Origin: Bacteroidota bacterium
Lineage (GTDB): Bacteria; Bacteroidota; Bacteroidia; B-17B0; Aurantibacillaceae
Assembly: GCA_018267825.1 (NCBI GenBank)
Contig: JAFDXR010000001.1
Location: 877-64,876, forward strand
Direction of reading: 5' to 3'
DNA length: 64,000 nucleotides
In this document: in pieces, positions 48,071-57,740 of the stretch
How the letters are laid out: each line of letters starts with the position of its first letter
How positions within the stretch are numbered: the stretch's first letter is position 1
Translations under genes and position numbers: made by a program
The notes under the pieces: model-generated
Seen by the model: the letters and a program-made list of their open reading frames with translations, nothing else
Told to the model about the DNA's origin: nothing
The model's database searches: none

Positions 48071-51000
48071 CTACCTTCTAAATTCAAAAGTTTTAAACTG
48101 ATCATTGCCAAGAAATTGAAATTTTTGTGTGAATAGAAAAGCAATATTCTCATTAGCTGTTGCAAAGAATATCTGTCTGCCTCCATTTATCACGACCTCT
48201 CTTAAATAATCAAAATATGATAGAATATTCAAGTCATCTATGTTAGTAACAGGATCATCAAATAATAAAATATTTGGTCCATTTTTAAGTTTACGATTTA
48301 AGGCAGAAAAAATTGATAATGCTAAGGCTGATCTTTGACCAGTACTTATTTCGGTTAAAGTTGCCGGTTTTACTTGTCCACTTCTCATTAATTCAATGTT
48401 TCCATTCGTATCGAAGACTAACTGATCAAATTCTTTTGGACTATGTATCACTTTAAAAATCTCCGAAATTTCTTTTTTGTTTTGCTCTATAAATTTCTCA
48501 AGGAAAGCTTCTTTACTATGATTTTTGAAAATGTCACCAATCACTTTCATTGCGTCAGCAGCTCGTTTACGTTTTGGCTTTATTAGTGCCAGTTCCTTTT
48601 GAGCATGTTTAATCCTTGATTCTGCATTGGCAATGCGTGAATCATGCTCTTCCTTCTCAAGCAATATTTTTTTATAGGTTGTGATCAGTTTTTTTAATTT
48701 TTCAATTCCCGACTGGATTACGGAAAGTTTTTCATTTGCTTTAATATTAACATATTTGTCCATTTCCAGAAAATACTTTCGAGCGTCAGTAAGATTACTA
48801 ATTCTCCTTTCTAAAACAACCTTTTGATCTCTGCCTTCTATTCCTAAAACTGAAAATGTTTCTTTTAGTTTTCTTTCTAATGCTTTGATTGATTTATCTA
48901 AAATACCGACCCTTTTCTTTAGTTTAACGACATTCCCTTTTACTTCAGCGTACAATCTATCATAGCCCTTTTTATCCTTTATTTCTACCCCCCATGAATC
49001 TAATTCCCGCATGTACGTTTCGAATTTTTTCTCCGTAAGTCCTTTATCTTTAAAGAAAGTTTGAAGTTCAATCAATTTGGTTAGCTGATTTGTTTCAATT
49101 CTCAAAGCCTCTGCTGTACTCTTAATTTCTTTTTCAAGAGTGTTGGGGCTCTTTGTTCCTACTTTATCCGAGTGTATTAATTCTCCTACTTGTTTTATTT
49201 CTTCTAAAGCAGATAGGATAACTGTTTCTTGTTTTATTTGTTTTTTAAGAGTTGATATTTCAATTAATACATCATCGAGGACCCCCGAAGATTTTATAGT
49301 TTTTCGTCCATTCTCTATTGATTTTATTAATTCATTTTTAGGAAATATGGTGTAACAAAGTGGACACTCGTTATGATCAGGATTTAATTTTAGAAATTCC
49401 TTCCCGCGAGATTTAATTTCGGCTACTAATTTCTCTAATTGTGAAAAACCAATTTCCATTTTATTTCGTTTTTCACTCAGTTTTTTCAAGTCAGCCTCTT
49501 TTTCATTAATAGTTTCTTTTATCTTTGATTCTATCGTGTTTATTTTGAGGCTCCGATAGTTTTCAGGTATTTGAATAAAATCCAATTTAGATGCTAATCT
49601 TGTAACTTTCGTAAGTTGATCTATCAATTCCTTTTGTTCACTTATTCTAAAGGAGAGGTGTTTTAATTGATTAATCTTAGGTTCATCAAAATACTCTTTC
49701 AAATTATCTAAATCACCTTCCAATTCACTCTGTGCTTCTAACTCCGAGCTCAGCTTTTGAAATTCTTTATTTTCAGTCTTAATAGAATCCTCAATTTTCT
49801 TGATTTCATTTAAGCATTGTTCATGTTCATTAAGGCCTTTTTCAACTGAGTTATATCCTATGATATTATACCAAGATAATATTTTTTCTATTGTGCCAAT
49901 TAAGGTTAACGAATTTGAGATCCTTTTTTCTTGCTCGACAATGGTTTTATTATTCCATATTTTCTCACCAATGTCCCATTTTATTGCCTTTGCTTCTTTG
50001 GCAATCTCTTTTAAAAACATTTCGGGACTATTATCTTGTTCTAATAATTCTGCTGTCAATTTTTTCTGAGAGTGGATTGTGTCTTCATGCTCGACTACTA
50101 ATTTGTCATAACCCTTAAGAGCACTTTCAAATCGATCATAATAGCCGTGAAGCTTACTCTCCATAGTGTTAACTTCAGATCCCAGAGCAATGTCCTGAAA
50201 TGCCGATCTTACCGCGTTTTGATTGGTGTCAGAAGCTAAAGAAGATGCAGCGTCAGTATTAAAGAAATTGAAGCGATTAAAACTTATGTGCATCCGGTTT
50301 CCTTTCTGATCAATATTATTGTACCATGCTTTATCTCTCTCTTTATAAATGGAATGATTGTAAGGAGCCAAGGGAACTAAAGACGGATTACCTGAAAATG
50401 CCGCTTTCAATTTCACTCCCACATTCTCGGATTTGGCATTACGATTAGTTCGTCCGCAAAGCATTAATTCGATTGCTTCTAGAGTTGACGTCTTTCCGCT
50501 TCCGTTAATACCTTTAAAAAGATTAACTTTCCCAAAATTGAACTCACTTTGGATTGGGTGATTACGATACCGTTCAATTTCTAATCGATCAATTGAAAAT
50601 ACTTTCTCTTTCGAATAACTACCTATGTTGATGTCATCTTTTTCAGATGAAATTTCCGGTTTGCCGTTCAGAAATTTATCAATACCATCTTTATATGTAA
50701 TATCTAAAAAGACTGCATCCAGCTTTGCAGATTTTAATTTATTAATCCAAACAGAACTAAGATCCCGCTCAACAACGGAATTAGATGATTTGCTAAGGTC
50801 ATTTATACGACTTAACCATTGATCGAGTTCCTGATTTGAAAGGATTTGCTTTCTACTATATAATTCATCCCTCTCAATCTCCTTTTTCTTTTCAGAGTGT
50901 CTATTTATTTCAGTTGAACTCGAAACAAAAGTATAATAGAAGTTCCATTGGAGAGGGCCAGATTCTTTATAATAATCATTTAATAGAACGTGTTCCTGAT

Positions 51001-51190
51001 AGGCTTCTAGGTCTTTTACTGAAAAGCTATCCTTTAACCAAGCGTCACTGCAATCCACATATAGAATTTGATAAGGTTGTTGATTGAAGTCTTTATGACA
51101 CCTGAAAATATTAGGATTGTCTTTAACTTGAGTAATAGCATTACTTGCTATATACTTCTGAAGTATTTTTAAGGTTTCTGCTTGTTTCAT
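48071..51190 (-). CDS. Rad50/SMC-like ATPase with zinc hook and novel N-terminal domain (LmuB-like)
   Basis: The protein has 1039 residues. About 200 N-terminal residues (YQILYVDCSDAWLKD, PLQWNFYYTF) precede the ATPase and match no domain I know. The RecF/Rad50-type ATPase follows: FNFGKVNLFKGINGSGKT (Walker A core 227-234), then long coiled coils with a CPLC zinc hook at 609-612, then the ABC signature ISTGQRSALAL and Walker B NILLFDDPVTNIDD near the C-terminus. It is predicted to bind DNA ends or structures and to dimerise through the hook. The ATG overlaps the stop of the nitrilase-like gene by 4 bp, indicating coupled translation. The pair resembles the effector plus LmuB layout of Lamassu. 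Confidence 0.82.
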   Translation of the reverse strand: MKQAETLKILQKYIASNAITQVKDNPNIFRCHKDFNQQPYQILYVDCSDAWLKDSFSVKDLEAYQEHVLLNDYYKESGPLQWNFYYTFVSSSTEINRHSEKKKEIERDELYSRKQILSNQELDQWLSRINDLSKSSNSVVERDLSSVWINKLKSAKLDAVFLDITYKDGIDKFLNGKPEISSEKDDINIGSYSKEKVFSIDRLEIERYRNHPIQSEFNFGKVNLFKGINGSGKTSTLEAIELMLCGRTNRNAKSENVGVKLKAAFSGNPSLVPLAPYNHSIYKERDKAWYNNIDQKGNRMHISFNRFNFFNTDAASSLASDTNQNAVRSAFQDIALGSEVNTMESKLHGYYDRFESALKGYDKLVVEHEDTIHSQKKLTAELLEQDNSPEMFLKEIAKEAKAIKWDIGEKIWNNKTIVEQEKRISNSLTLIGTIEKILSWYNIIGYNSVEKGLNEHEQCLNEIKKIEDSIKTENKEFQKLSSELEAQSELEGDLDNLKEYFDEPKINQLKHLSFRISEQKELIDQLTKVTRLASKLDFIQIPENYRSLKINTIESKIKETINEKEADLKKLSEKRNKMEIGFSQLEKLVAEIKSRGKEFLKLNPDHNECPLCYTIFPKNELIKSIENGRKTIKSSGVLDDVLIEISTLKKQIKQETVILSALEEIKQVGELIHSDKVGTKSPNTLEKEIKSTAEALRIETNQLTKLIELQTFFKDKGLTEKKFETYMRELDSWGVEIKDKKGYDRLYAEVKGNVVKLKKRVGILDKSIKALERKLKETFSVLGIEGRDQKVVLERRISNLTDARKYFLEMDKYVNIKANEKLSVIQSGIEKLKKLITTYKKILLEKEEHDSRIANAESRIKHAQKELALIKPKRKRAADAMKVIGDIFKNHSKEAFLEKFIEQNKKEISEIFKVIHSPKEFDQLVFDTNGNIELMRSGQVKPATLTEISTGQRSALALSIFSALNRKLKNGPNILLFDDPVTNIDDLNILSYFDYLREVVINGGRQIFFATANENIAFLFTQKFQFLGNDQFKTFEFRR

Positions 51191-52956
51191 CTGCGTTTTC
51201 CTGATTTGATTGAAATTCGAGAGCGATTGGTGTTTTCGGTGAATTTTGGTTTCTCTGATACAAATTCCTTCTGTGTTTGTAAATTATCGTCAACGTACCA
51301 GACGACAGTACGTTTGCCATATTGATCTTTAGTGAAAAGCGAGATCATTTTGTTAAGGACCGCTTTTGCATCATCAGTTGTTGCCTGACCAATAAAAGCA
51401 CCACAAGCTGGGATTCCGTTGTTATTTGCGGGATAAAGATTCAAATTGAATTCATCCTCGTAGCCAGGTATCCTATAGTTGATACTACAGTTGTTGGCAA
51501 GATCGTTAATTGACGGTGGAAATAAATTAGGATCTATAATTATAGTGTACTCGAGTGTACCATATTTTAATAAAATTGCTCGTCTCTCAGTTAAGGTAAC
51601 GGGACAGGGGTTTTGCGTAAAAGTCATCCGTTTATTTATTTCATCATCCTTAATAAGAAAAAAAGTGTTTTTTGCTGGATCAAACCAGTTCTCATAAGTG
51701 GCTTTGCCGTTGCTCAAGTAAAGAAGGCGTTCAGTATCAATGGGAGAGGTTCTTGAATGAGCCAAAATGAAATTATAATTCCGGCCATTATTTAAAGCGA
51801 CACATGTTTGCTGTAACCCCCCATCTAAATTAGCTCCATGTTCCCACTGATTATTGATTGCGTTCCATACCAGGGTCTCTTCCATTTCAGGGCCACTTCT
51901 TTTGCGATTTGCCGGATCAGCGAAGGATTGGGAAGGTTTAGTGGTTCTTAAAAAGAAAACGTGCTCGTCATAGTTAAGAAGGAAAATATGCGCGTATTTA
52001 TCTTTCCAATGGGTATAATACATACCAAGCAGTTGATTCTTATTCAATCTTTCGTCGTTGGTGTTTATATCTCCTTTTTTCTCAGGCTTTATGTAAAATG
52101 CTGAACCGCCGTAGGCATTCCAAGAAGCATTGTTAACGATTACGTTTCTAGCCCAGTTTAGACAAAGAAATTCCTTGTTTTCCCGACCCATTCCATAAAT
52201 ATTTCTACGATATTGACAGTAGTTTCCATGATTGGGAGCCTTATTGAGCTGTATGTGTATTATCAGATATGCACTGTCAGCAAAGTGGGGATGATCGAGA
52301 TTATTTAAATCAGGACTTAGGGCATCGGAACAAATTAAAGTCAAAAGTCTTGAAGAATGGTTACCACTATTTTCCAAAATATAAATTCTTGAACCGGGAA
52401 TAAAATTGTCGCGCTCCCATTCAAGGTCTGCACCTCCTAGAAAATGTGTTTTAAATTGAACGATTATAACTGTTCTTACGGTATTTGCATTATCTCTAGT
52501 TTTGAAAATATAACAAACAGGATCAAAGAAGCGTTGATTATTCAGATTACCATTAATTACTGCGTTCTCAACAATCCAAGTAATGTTGTTACGTTGATTA
52601 ATAAAATCGTTCAGTTGACCAGCTTTGATTGACTCGCAACCGACTACCCAAATTTTGTTTTCTTCGGGAAGGATAGAAGAATCAACTAGATTGGCTATGA
52701 CGGACCAAGGGCATGAGTACTCTGGAGTAATTGCGAGGTCTACATTCTTTTCGCTAGCCAAATCAAAGAAGGAATTGAATTTCGCCTCTGCTGTTGGTAT
52801 ATCAGCTATTCTAATAAAGTCATTGCCAAATGCAAGAGTTCCTTGCGGTTGCAATAGAAGAGAAGTATAGTAATCAGCATCTGGCCGAAGTAAAGTCAAA
52901 TTTGGCTTTCTTAGGTTGAGTGCGTTAAAATATTCATCAATAAGTTTATATTCCAT
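51187..52956 (-). CDS. Nitrilase-fold (carbon-nitrogen hydrolase) putative defence effector
   Basis: The ATG at 52956 gives 589 residues; a GTG four codons earlier (52968) is the alternative. The N-terminal half is a CN-hydrolase domain with a complete triad: Glu79 (AITPEYSCPW), Lys169 (VQFKTHFLGG) and Cys209 (LLTLICSDAL), with family-like spacing (40 residues between Lys and Cys). The C-terminal ~270 residues are unrecognised. Nitrilases hydrolyse nitriles or amides, including NAD-pathway amides, and occur as effectors of some reverse-transcriptase defence systems. Gene position, 22 bp after jetD and overlapping the SMC-like gene by 4 bp, indicates operon membership. It is probably an effector or signal-making enzyme, by inference. 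Confidence 0.8.
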   Translation of the reverse strand: MEYKLIDEYFNALNLRKPNLTLLRPDADYYTSLLLQPQGTLAFGNDFIRIADIPTAEAKFNSFFDLASEKNVDLAITPEYSCPWSVIANLVDSSILPEENKIWVVGCESIKAGQLNDFINQRNNITWIVENAVINGNLNNQRFFDPVCYIFKTRDNANTVRTVIIVQFKTHFLGGADLEWERDNFIPGSRIYILENSGNHSSRLLTLICSDALSPDLNNLDHPHFADSAYLIIHIQLNKAPNHGNYCQYRRNIYGMGRENKEFLCLNWARNVIVNNASWNAYGGSAFYIKPEKKGDINTNDERLNKNQLLGMYYTHWKDKYAHIFLLNYDEHVFFLRTTKPSQSFADPANRKRSGPEMEETLVWNAINNQWEHGANLDGGLQQTCVALNNGRNYNFILAHSRTSPIDTERLLYLSNGKATYENWFDPAKNTFFLIKDDEINKRMTFTQNPCPVTLTERRAILLKYGTLEYTIIIDPNLFPPSINDLANNCSINYRIPGYEDEFNLNLYPANNNGIPACGAFIGQATTDDAKAVLNKMISLFTKDQYGKRTVVWYVDDNLQTQKEFVSEKPKFTENTNRSRISIKSGKRR

Positions 52957-52978
52957 AATCGTATACACTATCTAATTT

Positions 52979-53905
52979 TTAATTACTGTCTAGCATTTGA
53001 ACCAAATTATTAGCTTCTTCAACAATCCATTTGTCCTGTTTAATCAAATCAACTATTATAGCTTGTTCCTTTTCTCCAAATATTTCCTTCTTCAAGCCGG
53101 AAAGTTTTTCAGGTGAATTTCTGTACAGCCATTGACTTTCGTGATCTGTTTCCTTAATTCCTTTTGGTAAAGCAGTAGGAATGAGAATCTTTATTGATGG
53201 AATTCTCTCTAAAACGAGCGAAAAGATGTCCAAACCATCGTAATCCCAATCACATGAGTAATAAATAGGTAGGCCTCTCGTGTCAGCAAACTCCAATTTA
53301 TTTACATTCCTGCCTCCGGCATACCAGAGTTCAATGCCATTTTTGCGAGGAAGCGCGGGGCGCTTCAGAAAATCTGAATTTTCGCATAAAACAATGCATT
53401 TTGGATTTGAACAGTCAAGCACGTATCTATATTGCTGATCCTTGTCATTAGCAAATTCCCTGATGTCTAAAATTTTCTTTACAGCATCTACTAAAGCGGA
53501 TTTTCCTTCGAGGTATTTGTCATTTTTAAAAAACATCAAGGAAACGCCTCTTACGCTTTCTTCGGATTCAATTATCTGAGTTCTCAACGCGCTTAAGTCC
53601 CCGCTTTTCATATCAGCGAGCATGCCCATCAGAATAATAATATCTGCTTCTTCGAAGCGCGTTTGTGGCTTTAGAAGACTATTTTCAATGAGGAACTTGT
53701 TATAGGTTTCAAATTTCGGCAACCACTTTTCTTCATAATGCAACTTAAAACCATTACTGGCAGTAAGGTATTTTGAATCCTCTTTTAATTCTCTTGTATT
53801 CCTGATCAAATATTTAATGTATGGGTCTTTAAGCAAAGTAGTTTTTTTGAGGGTTTTACCTTCGATATAAACTTCATGCAGGGACCTGAGGCATATCCAA
53901 TTCAT
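52979..53905 (-). CDS. jetD: JetD/MksG-like Toprim nuclease of a Wadjet system
   Basis: The protein has 308 residues. The C-terminal half is a topoisomerase-VI-like Toprim domain: CIVLCENSDFL (Glu175), GGRN (197-200) and YSCDWDYDGLDIF with the metal Asp residues 219, 221 and 223. These correspond to the VEN-x-x-x-F and D-x-D-x-x-G motifs of DUF2220/JetD. JetD nicks or cuts closed plasmid DNA once the JetABC motor has extruded it. It is shorter than commonly described JetD proteins, so the N-terminal arm region is reduced. It overlaps jetC by 4 bp and is the last gene of the Wadjet set. Confidence 0.83.
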   Translation of the reverse strand: MNWICLRSLHEVYIEGKTLKKTTLLKDPYIKYLIRNTRELKEDSKYLTASNGFKLHYEEKWLPKFETYNKFLIENSLLKPQTRFEEADIIILMGMLADMKSGDLSALRTQIIESEESVRGVSLMFFKNDKYLEGKSALVDAVKKILDIREFANDKDQQYRYVLDCSNPKCIVLCENSDFLKRPALPRKNGIELWYAGGRNVNKLEFADTRGLPIYYSCDWDYDGLDIFSLVLERIPSIKILIPTALPKGIKETDHESQWLYRNSPEKLSGLKKEIFGEKEQAIIVDLIKQDKWIVEEANNLVQMLDSN

Positions 53906-56900
53906 CTTTTCAAGTTCTCTAAATATGTTTGTAAATCCTCAGAATCATCATTCGTTTTAAAATAGCTAGCCGGAACGTGATAATTAACATTATTGTCGGG
54001 CTTACCTTTAATGAGATGATACAGATACCAGCCCTTATCTGTATTTGAGCCATACGGCTTCGGTGTCATTGTTATGATCTGATAACCATATTCGGCGGCC
54101 AGATCCGGAAATGTATTAAAGTTTGTTTTATCTAAATTGGAAGTTTCCTCGAGAATGATAAATTTAATTCCTTTATTCTCACTCTGAACTTTAGAGAGGC
54201 GCGCAATACCGAGAAGCACCAAGGCGGCATAGGTTTCACCGGTACTTCCCGGAATCTCATTATTGTTTTCGTCAGTTAATACCGCGTCCAGCAAAAAATA
54301 GGTCTTTGGATTAAGAAGATCAGTAAAGGATATTTTCTTACGGTATTTAGTGGCTTTTCTGAAAAAATCTTCCACAAATTCCTCAATGCTTTGTCCGATT
54401 GGTAATTCACCATCTTTATAAATATTTTTGATCTGGCTTTGAAGACCATCAATCCAATCAACAGAGAAATCTTTATTGGCCTTGAACTTGATCTGGAAAT
54501 AGTACTCCGTACTGATCTTCTTTCCTTTGAAGAAAGTGTTAAGATCCATTACTAGTCCTTCGTAATCTTCATATTTTTTCTTGGTTGATGAAAATATCTT
54601 CAGCATTGTTTCATGGATCGCATCCGCAACATTTAGCCTGTTACGGTTGGCTTCTCTAAGTTCGTCACCTATTTTATCGACGTGCTTAATTTTAGATCCC
54701 AGTAAAATATTTTCAAGTACAACGAACAAATACTTTTTATCATTGACCTGTTCGCTAACCTCTGAGCTATTTTGGTCTTTGGTCTCATCATATCTTGTGA
54801 TAATCGATTTGTAATCCGTAATATAATCTTCACGTAAATCGGCATGTTCTTTTTTACTATCTGTAGTGAGCTTTTCTGTTATCTTATTGTGCTTTGAGAA
54901 GTCGATAAAAAAATCGCCTAAAGATTGCTTTACCTCTTTTTCCTTTGCAACAAATTCAGATTGGGAGTTATTCGCTAAAGCCTCAAGTTCGTCAAGTTTT
55001 TTAAGATCTTCAGAGTGACTCTTCAAAAGATTCTTTTCTTCCGCCTTCCAATCCGCCAACTTATCGTATAAGCAATTCCTCTTTTTTTCTCTGGCCTCTA
55101 AAAGATCTGTAATTTTTTTAATGTACTTTTCTATCTCGCCCCAAGGAACAGCAGATGATATAGGACTATAGATCTCTTTTACTGCATTCTCTTTTATAGA
55201 TTTTTCCTTTTCCAGTGAAGAAATCTTCTTATCAATATTCTTGAGCAAACCAGCGGTGAGGTTATACTCATTATAAGATGTATAATCTTTTAATTGCTGA
55301 TCGAATTCGTAATCGATGTCCAATTTACTAAAGTCAAAGTGATTTCCCCTCTCGAAATTCTCTATCTGATGAAGGAGGTCCTCTTTAATTTTTTTTTGAT
55401 CTACCAATTGCTTGACGCGAGACTGAAGTGCCTGCTTTAATTTGGTAGGATCATTGAAAATTTGCTTCTGATCTGAAAAGGGTATAAAGGTGTGCAAGTC
55501 GCCGGATTTGAACCAGTAACCTCTCTTCTTTGTGTCCTCAGAAATGTTAGATTGTGAAAGAATATCAAGGCTGGTTGCATACTGATCACCTGCCTTTGCG
55601 GATGTAGGTTTTTCCCAACGCACTTTGGACAAATACATAAGTATTGTTTCCTGAGAAACAGATAAGCGAGAAGCATTTTCAATAACTTTAGATAAAAGTG
55701 TGTTCTCATTGTTTAATGATACGATCTTGCTTAGTTCTTCTGTTTCGGCGATCTCCTGACGAATAAGACTTTTTGTTTTTGTAAGCATTTCGGACTGCTC
55801 TCCAACCTTTGATCGCATAGCTGAAACCGATCCGTATTTTTCAATTATGGGACGAAAAGCTTCAACCCTGACCGCGATATCATCTGTTCGAAAATCGTTA
55901 ATGTTGATGGAAACTTTATCCCCATCTAAAATCCCTGAAACTTCGACCTTAGATATCTTATCTATCTCCTTTTTAATATTCGATATTTCGTCCACTAGAC
56001 CTTGTATCCGCCCAAAACTTATCACGGATTGCCGAAGCGCTTTTGTTTCCAGATCCGACCTAGTATGAAGTTTTTCTAATTTTGGTATTTCCTTTTTACG
56101 TTTTTCAATTAGCGCTATATCTGACTCAACCTTTTCTTTTGCGACACGAAAATTATTTGCGGCAACTTGAAACTTATTATGAGAAAGAATCACATCCAAT
56201 TCGGCGTATTTTCTATGAGCGGCTCGCTCAAGTTCTTCTTTGGATTTTAAAGCAGTTAGGTCGCCCTGCTTTTTTTCTAAAACCGTAATGTTATGATCAA
56301 GCTCTTTATACTCCAAAAGTAACTTTTCGAGTCTGACTTTGTGTGCATGAAAACTCTTGTGTAGCTCTTCTTTTGAATCTTCGAATAGAAAATCTTGTAG
56401 ACTTTTTGAGTTGTCGATGTCAAGTGACCGGGCTTTAGAAAAGGACTGAATTATTTTGGCAAAAGCGTTAAGATTGTTCTCAATGGTTAGGTTTATACAC
56501 AATATCCGCTTATTAAACAGAAAATTATAGTATTCATCCTTCTCGTTTTTAAATGTAAAGTCTTTAAGAAACAAATCATAGGTGTCTCTAAAGTGTTTAC
56601 TGAGATCTTCTAAGGGAAGGAAAGATCCGTCCTTAATAAAATGCCTATGCATTGGCATCTTATCGGCGGTAAAACTTAAATCACTAAGCTCTTTAGACAT
56701 ATCCGCATCGCTTAAAACCACGAAAGGCCTTATCTGACGACTTTTTTTATTTGGAATAGCGACACCAATGGTAATATAACGACCTTTGCTCACTTCAATG
56801 TTCATAAAAGCATAAGCGTCGTTTGTTTTATACGGAAGCGTGTAAGGCTGACGTTCTGCTTTTTTCAAACCATCGGTTCCGAATTCTATCAGGTCATAAT

Positions 56901-57057
56901 CATAAATGAACATCAATTGCAGGAGATCTGCTATGATCGACTTACCTACACCATTACCGCCGGTAAAATCAGTTCTTTCGGGATGTAAGAGATAATCCTG
57001 ATTATAATGCTTTCTCAGACCAACTGTTGATATTGAATATATAGGAAAGAAACTCAT
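53902..57057 (-). CDS. jetC: JetC/MksB-like SMC ATPase of a Wadjet system
   Basis: The protein has 1051 residues. The N-terminal ATPase half has Walker A GGNGVGKS (33-40), preceded by YLLHPERTDFTGG. Long coiled coils span about residues 215-880 with a hinge-like break in the middle (about 480-530). The C-terminal half holds the signature GSTGETYAALVLL and Walker B IKFIILEETSNLD. This is the MukB/MksB/JetC organisation. It forms the loop-extruding motor with JetA (kleisin) and JetB. It overlaps jetB and jetD by 4 bp on each side, so the four genes are translationally coupled. Confidence 0.87.
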   Translation of the reverse strand: MSFFPIYSISTVGLRKHYNQDYLLHPERTDFTGGNGVGKSIIADLLQLMFIYDYDLIEFGTDGLKKAERQPYTLPYKTNDAYAFMNIEVSKGRYITIGVAIPNKKSRQIRPFVVLSDADMSKELSDLSFTADKMPMHRHFIKDGSFLPLEDLSKHFRDTYDLFLKDFTFKNEKDEYYNFLFNKRILCINLTIENNLNAFAKIIQSFSKARSLDIDNSKSLQDFLFEDSKEELHKSFHAHKVRLEKLLLEYKELDHNITVLEKKQGDLTALKSKEELERAAHRKYAELDVILSHNKFQVAANNFRVAKEKVESDIALIEKRKKEIPKLEKLHTRSDLETKALRQSVISFGRIQGLVDEISNIKKEIDKISKVEVSGILDGDKVSININDFRTDDIAVRVEAFRPIIEKYGSVSAMRSKVGEQSEMLTKTKSLIRQEIAETEELSKIVSLNNENTLLSKVIENASRLSVSQETILMYLSKVRWEKPTSAKAGDQYATSLDILSQSNISEDTKKRGYWFKSGDLHTFIPFSDQKQIFNDPTKLKQALQSRVKQLVDQKKIKEDLLHQIENFERGNHFDFSKLDIDYEFDQQLKDYTSYNEYNLTAGLLKNIDKKISSLEKEKSIKENAVKEIYSPISSAVPWGEIEKYIKKITDLLEAREKKRNCLYDKLADWKAEEKNLLKSHSEDLKKLDELEALANNSQSEFVAKEKEVKQSLGDFFIDFSKHNKITEKLTTDSKKEHADLREDYITDYKSIITRYDETKDQNSSEVSEQVNDKKYLFVVLENILLGSKIKHVDKIGDELREANRNRLNVADAIHETMLKIFSSTKKKYEDYEGLVMDLNTFFKGKKISTEYYFQIKFKANKDFSVDWIDGLQSQIKNIYKDGELPIGQSIEEFVEDFFRKATKYRKKISFTDLLNPKTYFLLDAVLTDENNNEIPGSTGETYAALVLLGIARLSKVQSENKGIKFIILEETSNLDKTNFNTFPDLAAEYGYQIITMTPKPYGSNTDKGWYLYHLIKGKPDNNVNYHVPASYFKTNDDSEDLQTYLENLKR

Positions 57058-57740
57058 TTAGGATCGTTATGTTGTTTGTATATCTCGACAAATTTTTCAA
57101 AATTCTCCAAGGCTTCCTTATAGAGCGTAGCAAATCTGTGAATACTCTCTTTTATTTTGAAATGAATCTCGTTATCACCAACTTCCTTGTTTCTTTTTAT
57201 CCATCCTAAAACCTCAAAATGACCTAAAGCTCTCACAATTTTTGTTTTGACTACCTTCCACTCAGGATCGGAATAATCTTCGCGCACGGAATTGAAAAAA
57301 ATCTGTTTATAATACGAGCTATTTTCATTTTCTTTGATTTCCTTACGAATGTCTTCCCAGGTAATATCTTTAGATTGTTCGAAATACCTGTCGTAATACA
57401 TTTTTAATAAAGAAATTCCAATAATAACCTCAAATTCGGTGAGTTCGCGATGCCTGCTCTGATGAGATATTTTTCCTTTTGATTCTTCAAAAAAATCTAG
57501 ATAAAAGAATGTTTCACTATTAAATCTTTCTTTAGCCAACCTTAAAGAATAGAATACTTCATAGTATTTGGCTATAGGACCTTCATACTGAGTTAAGAGA
57601 TGATGGAGGTAATGATCGTCACTTTGCACGTGTGCACCTCTAAGTAGACTTATATTTAAGTCAGCAAAATGGGCTTTGGACAGTTCGTCCATCAAAAAAC
57701 TAAGATCTAGTTCTTCTTTTGAGACAGATTCATTTTCCAT
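57054..57740 (-). CDS. jetB: JetB/MksE-like condensin accessory subunit
   Basis: The protein has 228 residues. The N-terminal segment ISLLRGAHVQSDDHYLHHLL resembles MksE/MukE (LLRG-x-H-x-Q-x-DD). The C-terminal winged-helix-like part contains ALGHFEVLGWIKR and FKIKESIHRFATLY. MksE/JetB binds the kleisin and the SMC heads. It overlaps jetA by 34 bp and jetC by 4 bp. Confidence 0.8.
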   Translation of the reverse strand: MENESVSKEELDLSFLMDELSKAHFADLNISLLRGAHVQSDDHYLHHLLTQYEGPIAKYYEVFYSLRLAKERFNSETFFYLDFFEESKGKISHQSRHRELTEFEVIIGISLLKMYYDRYFEQSKDITWEDIRKEIKENENSSYYKQIFFNSVREDYSDPEWKVVKTKIVRALGHFEVLGWIKRNKEVGDNEIHFKIKESIHRFATLYKEALENFEKFVEIYKQHNDPK

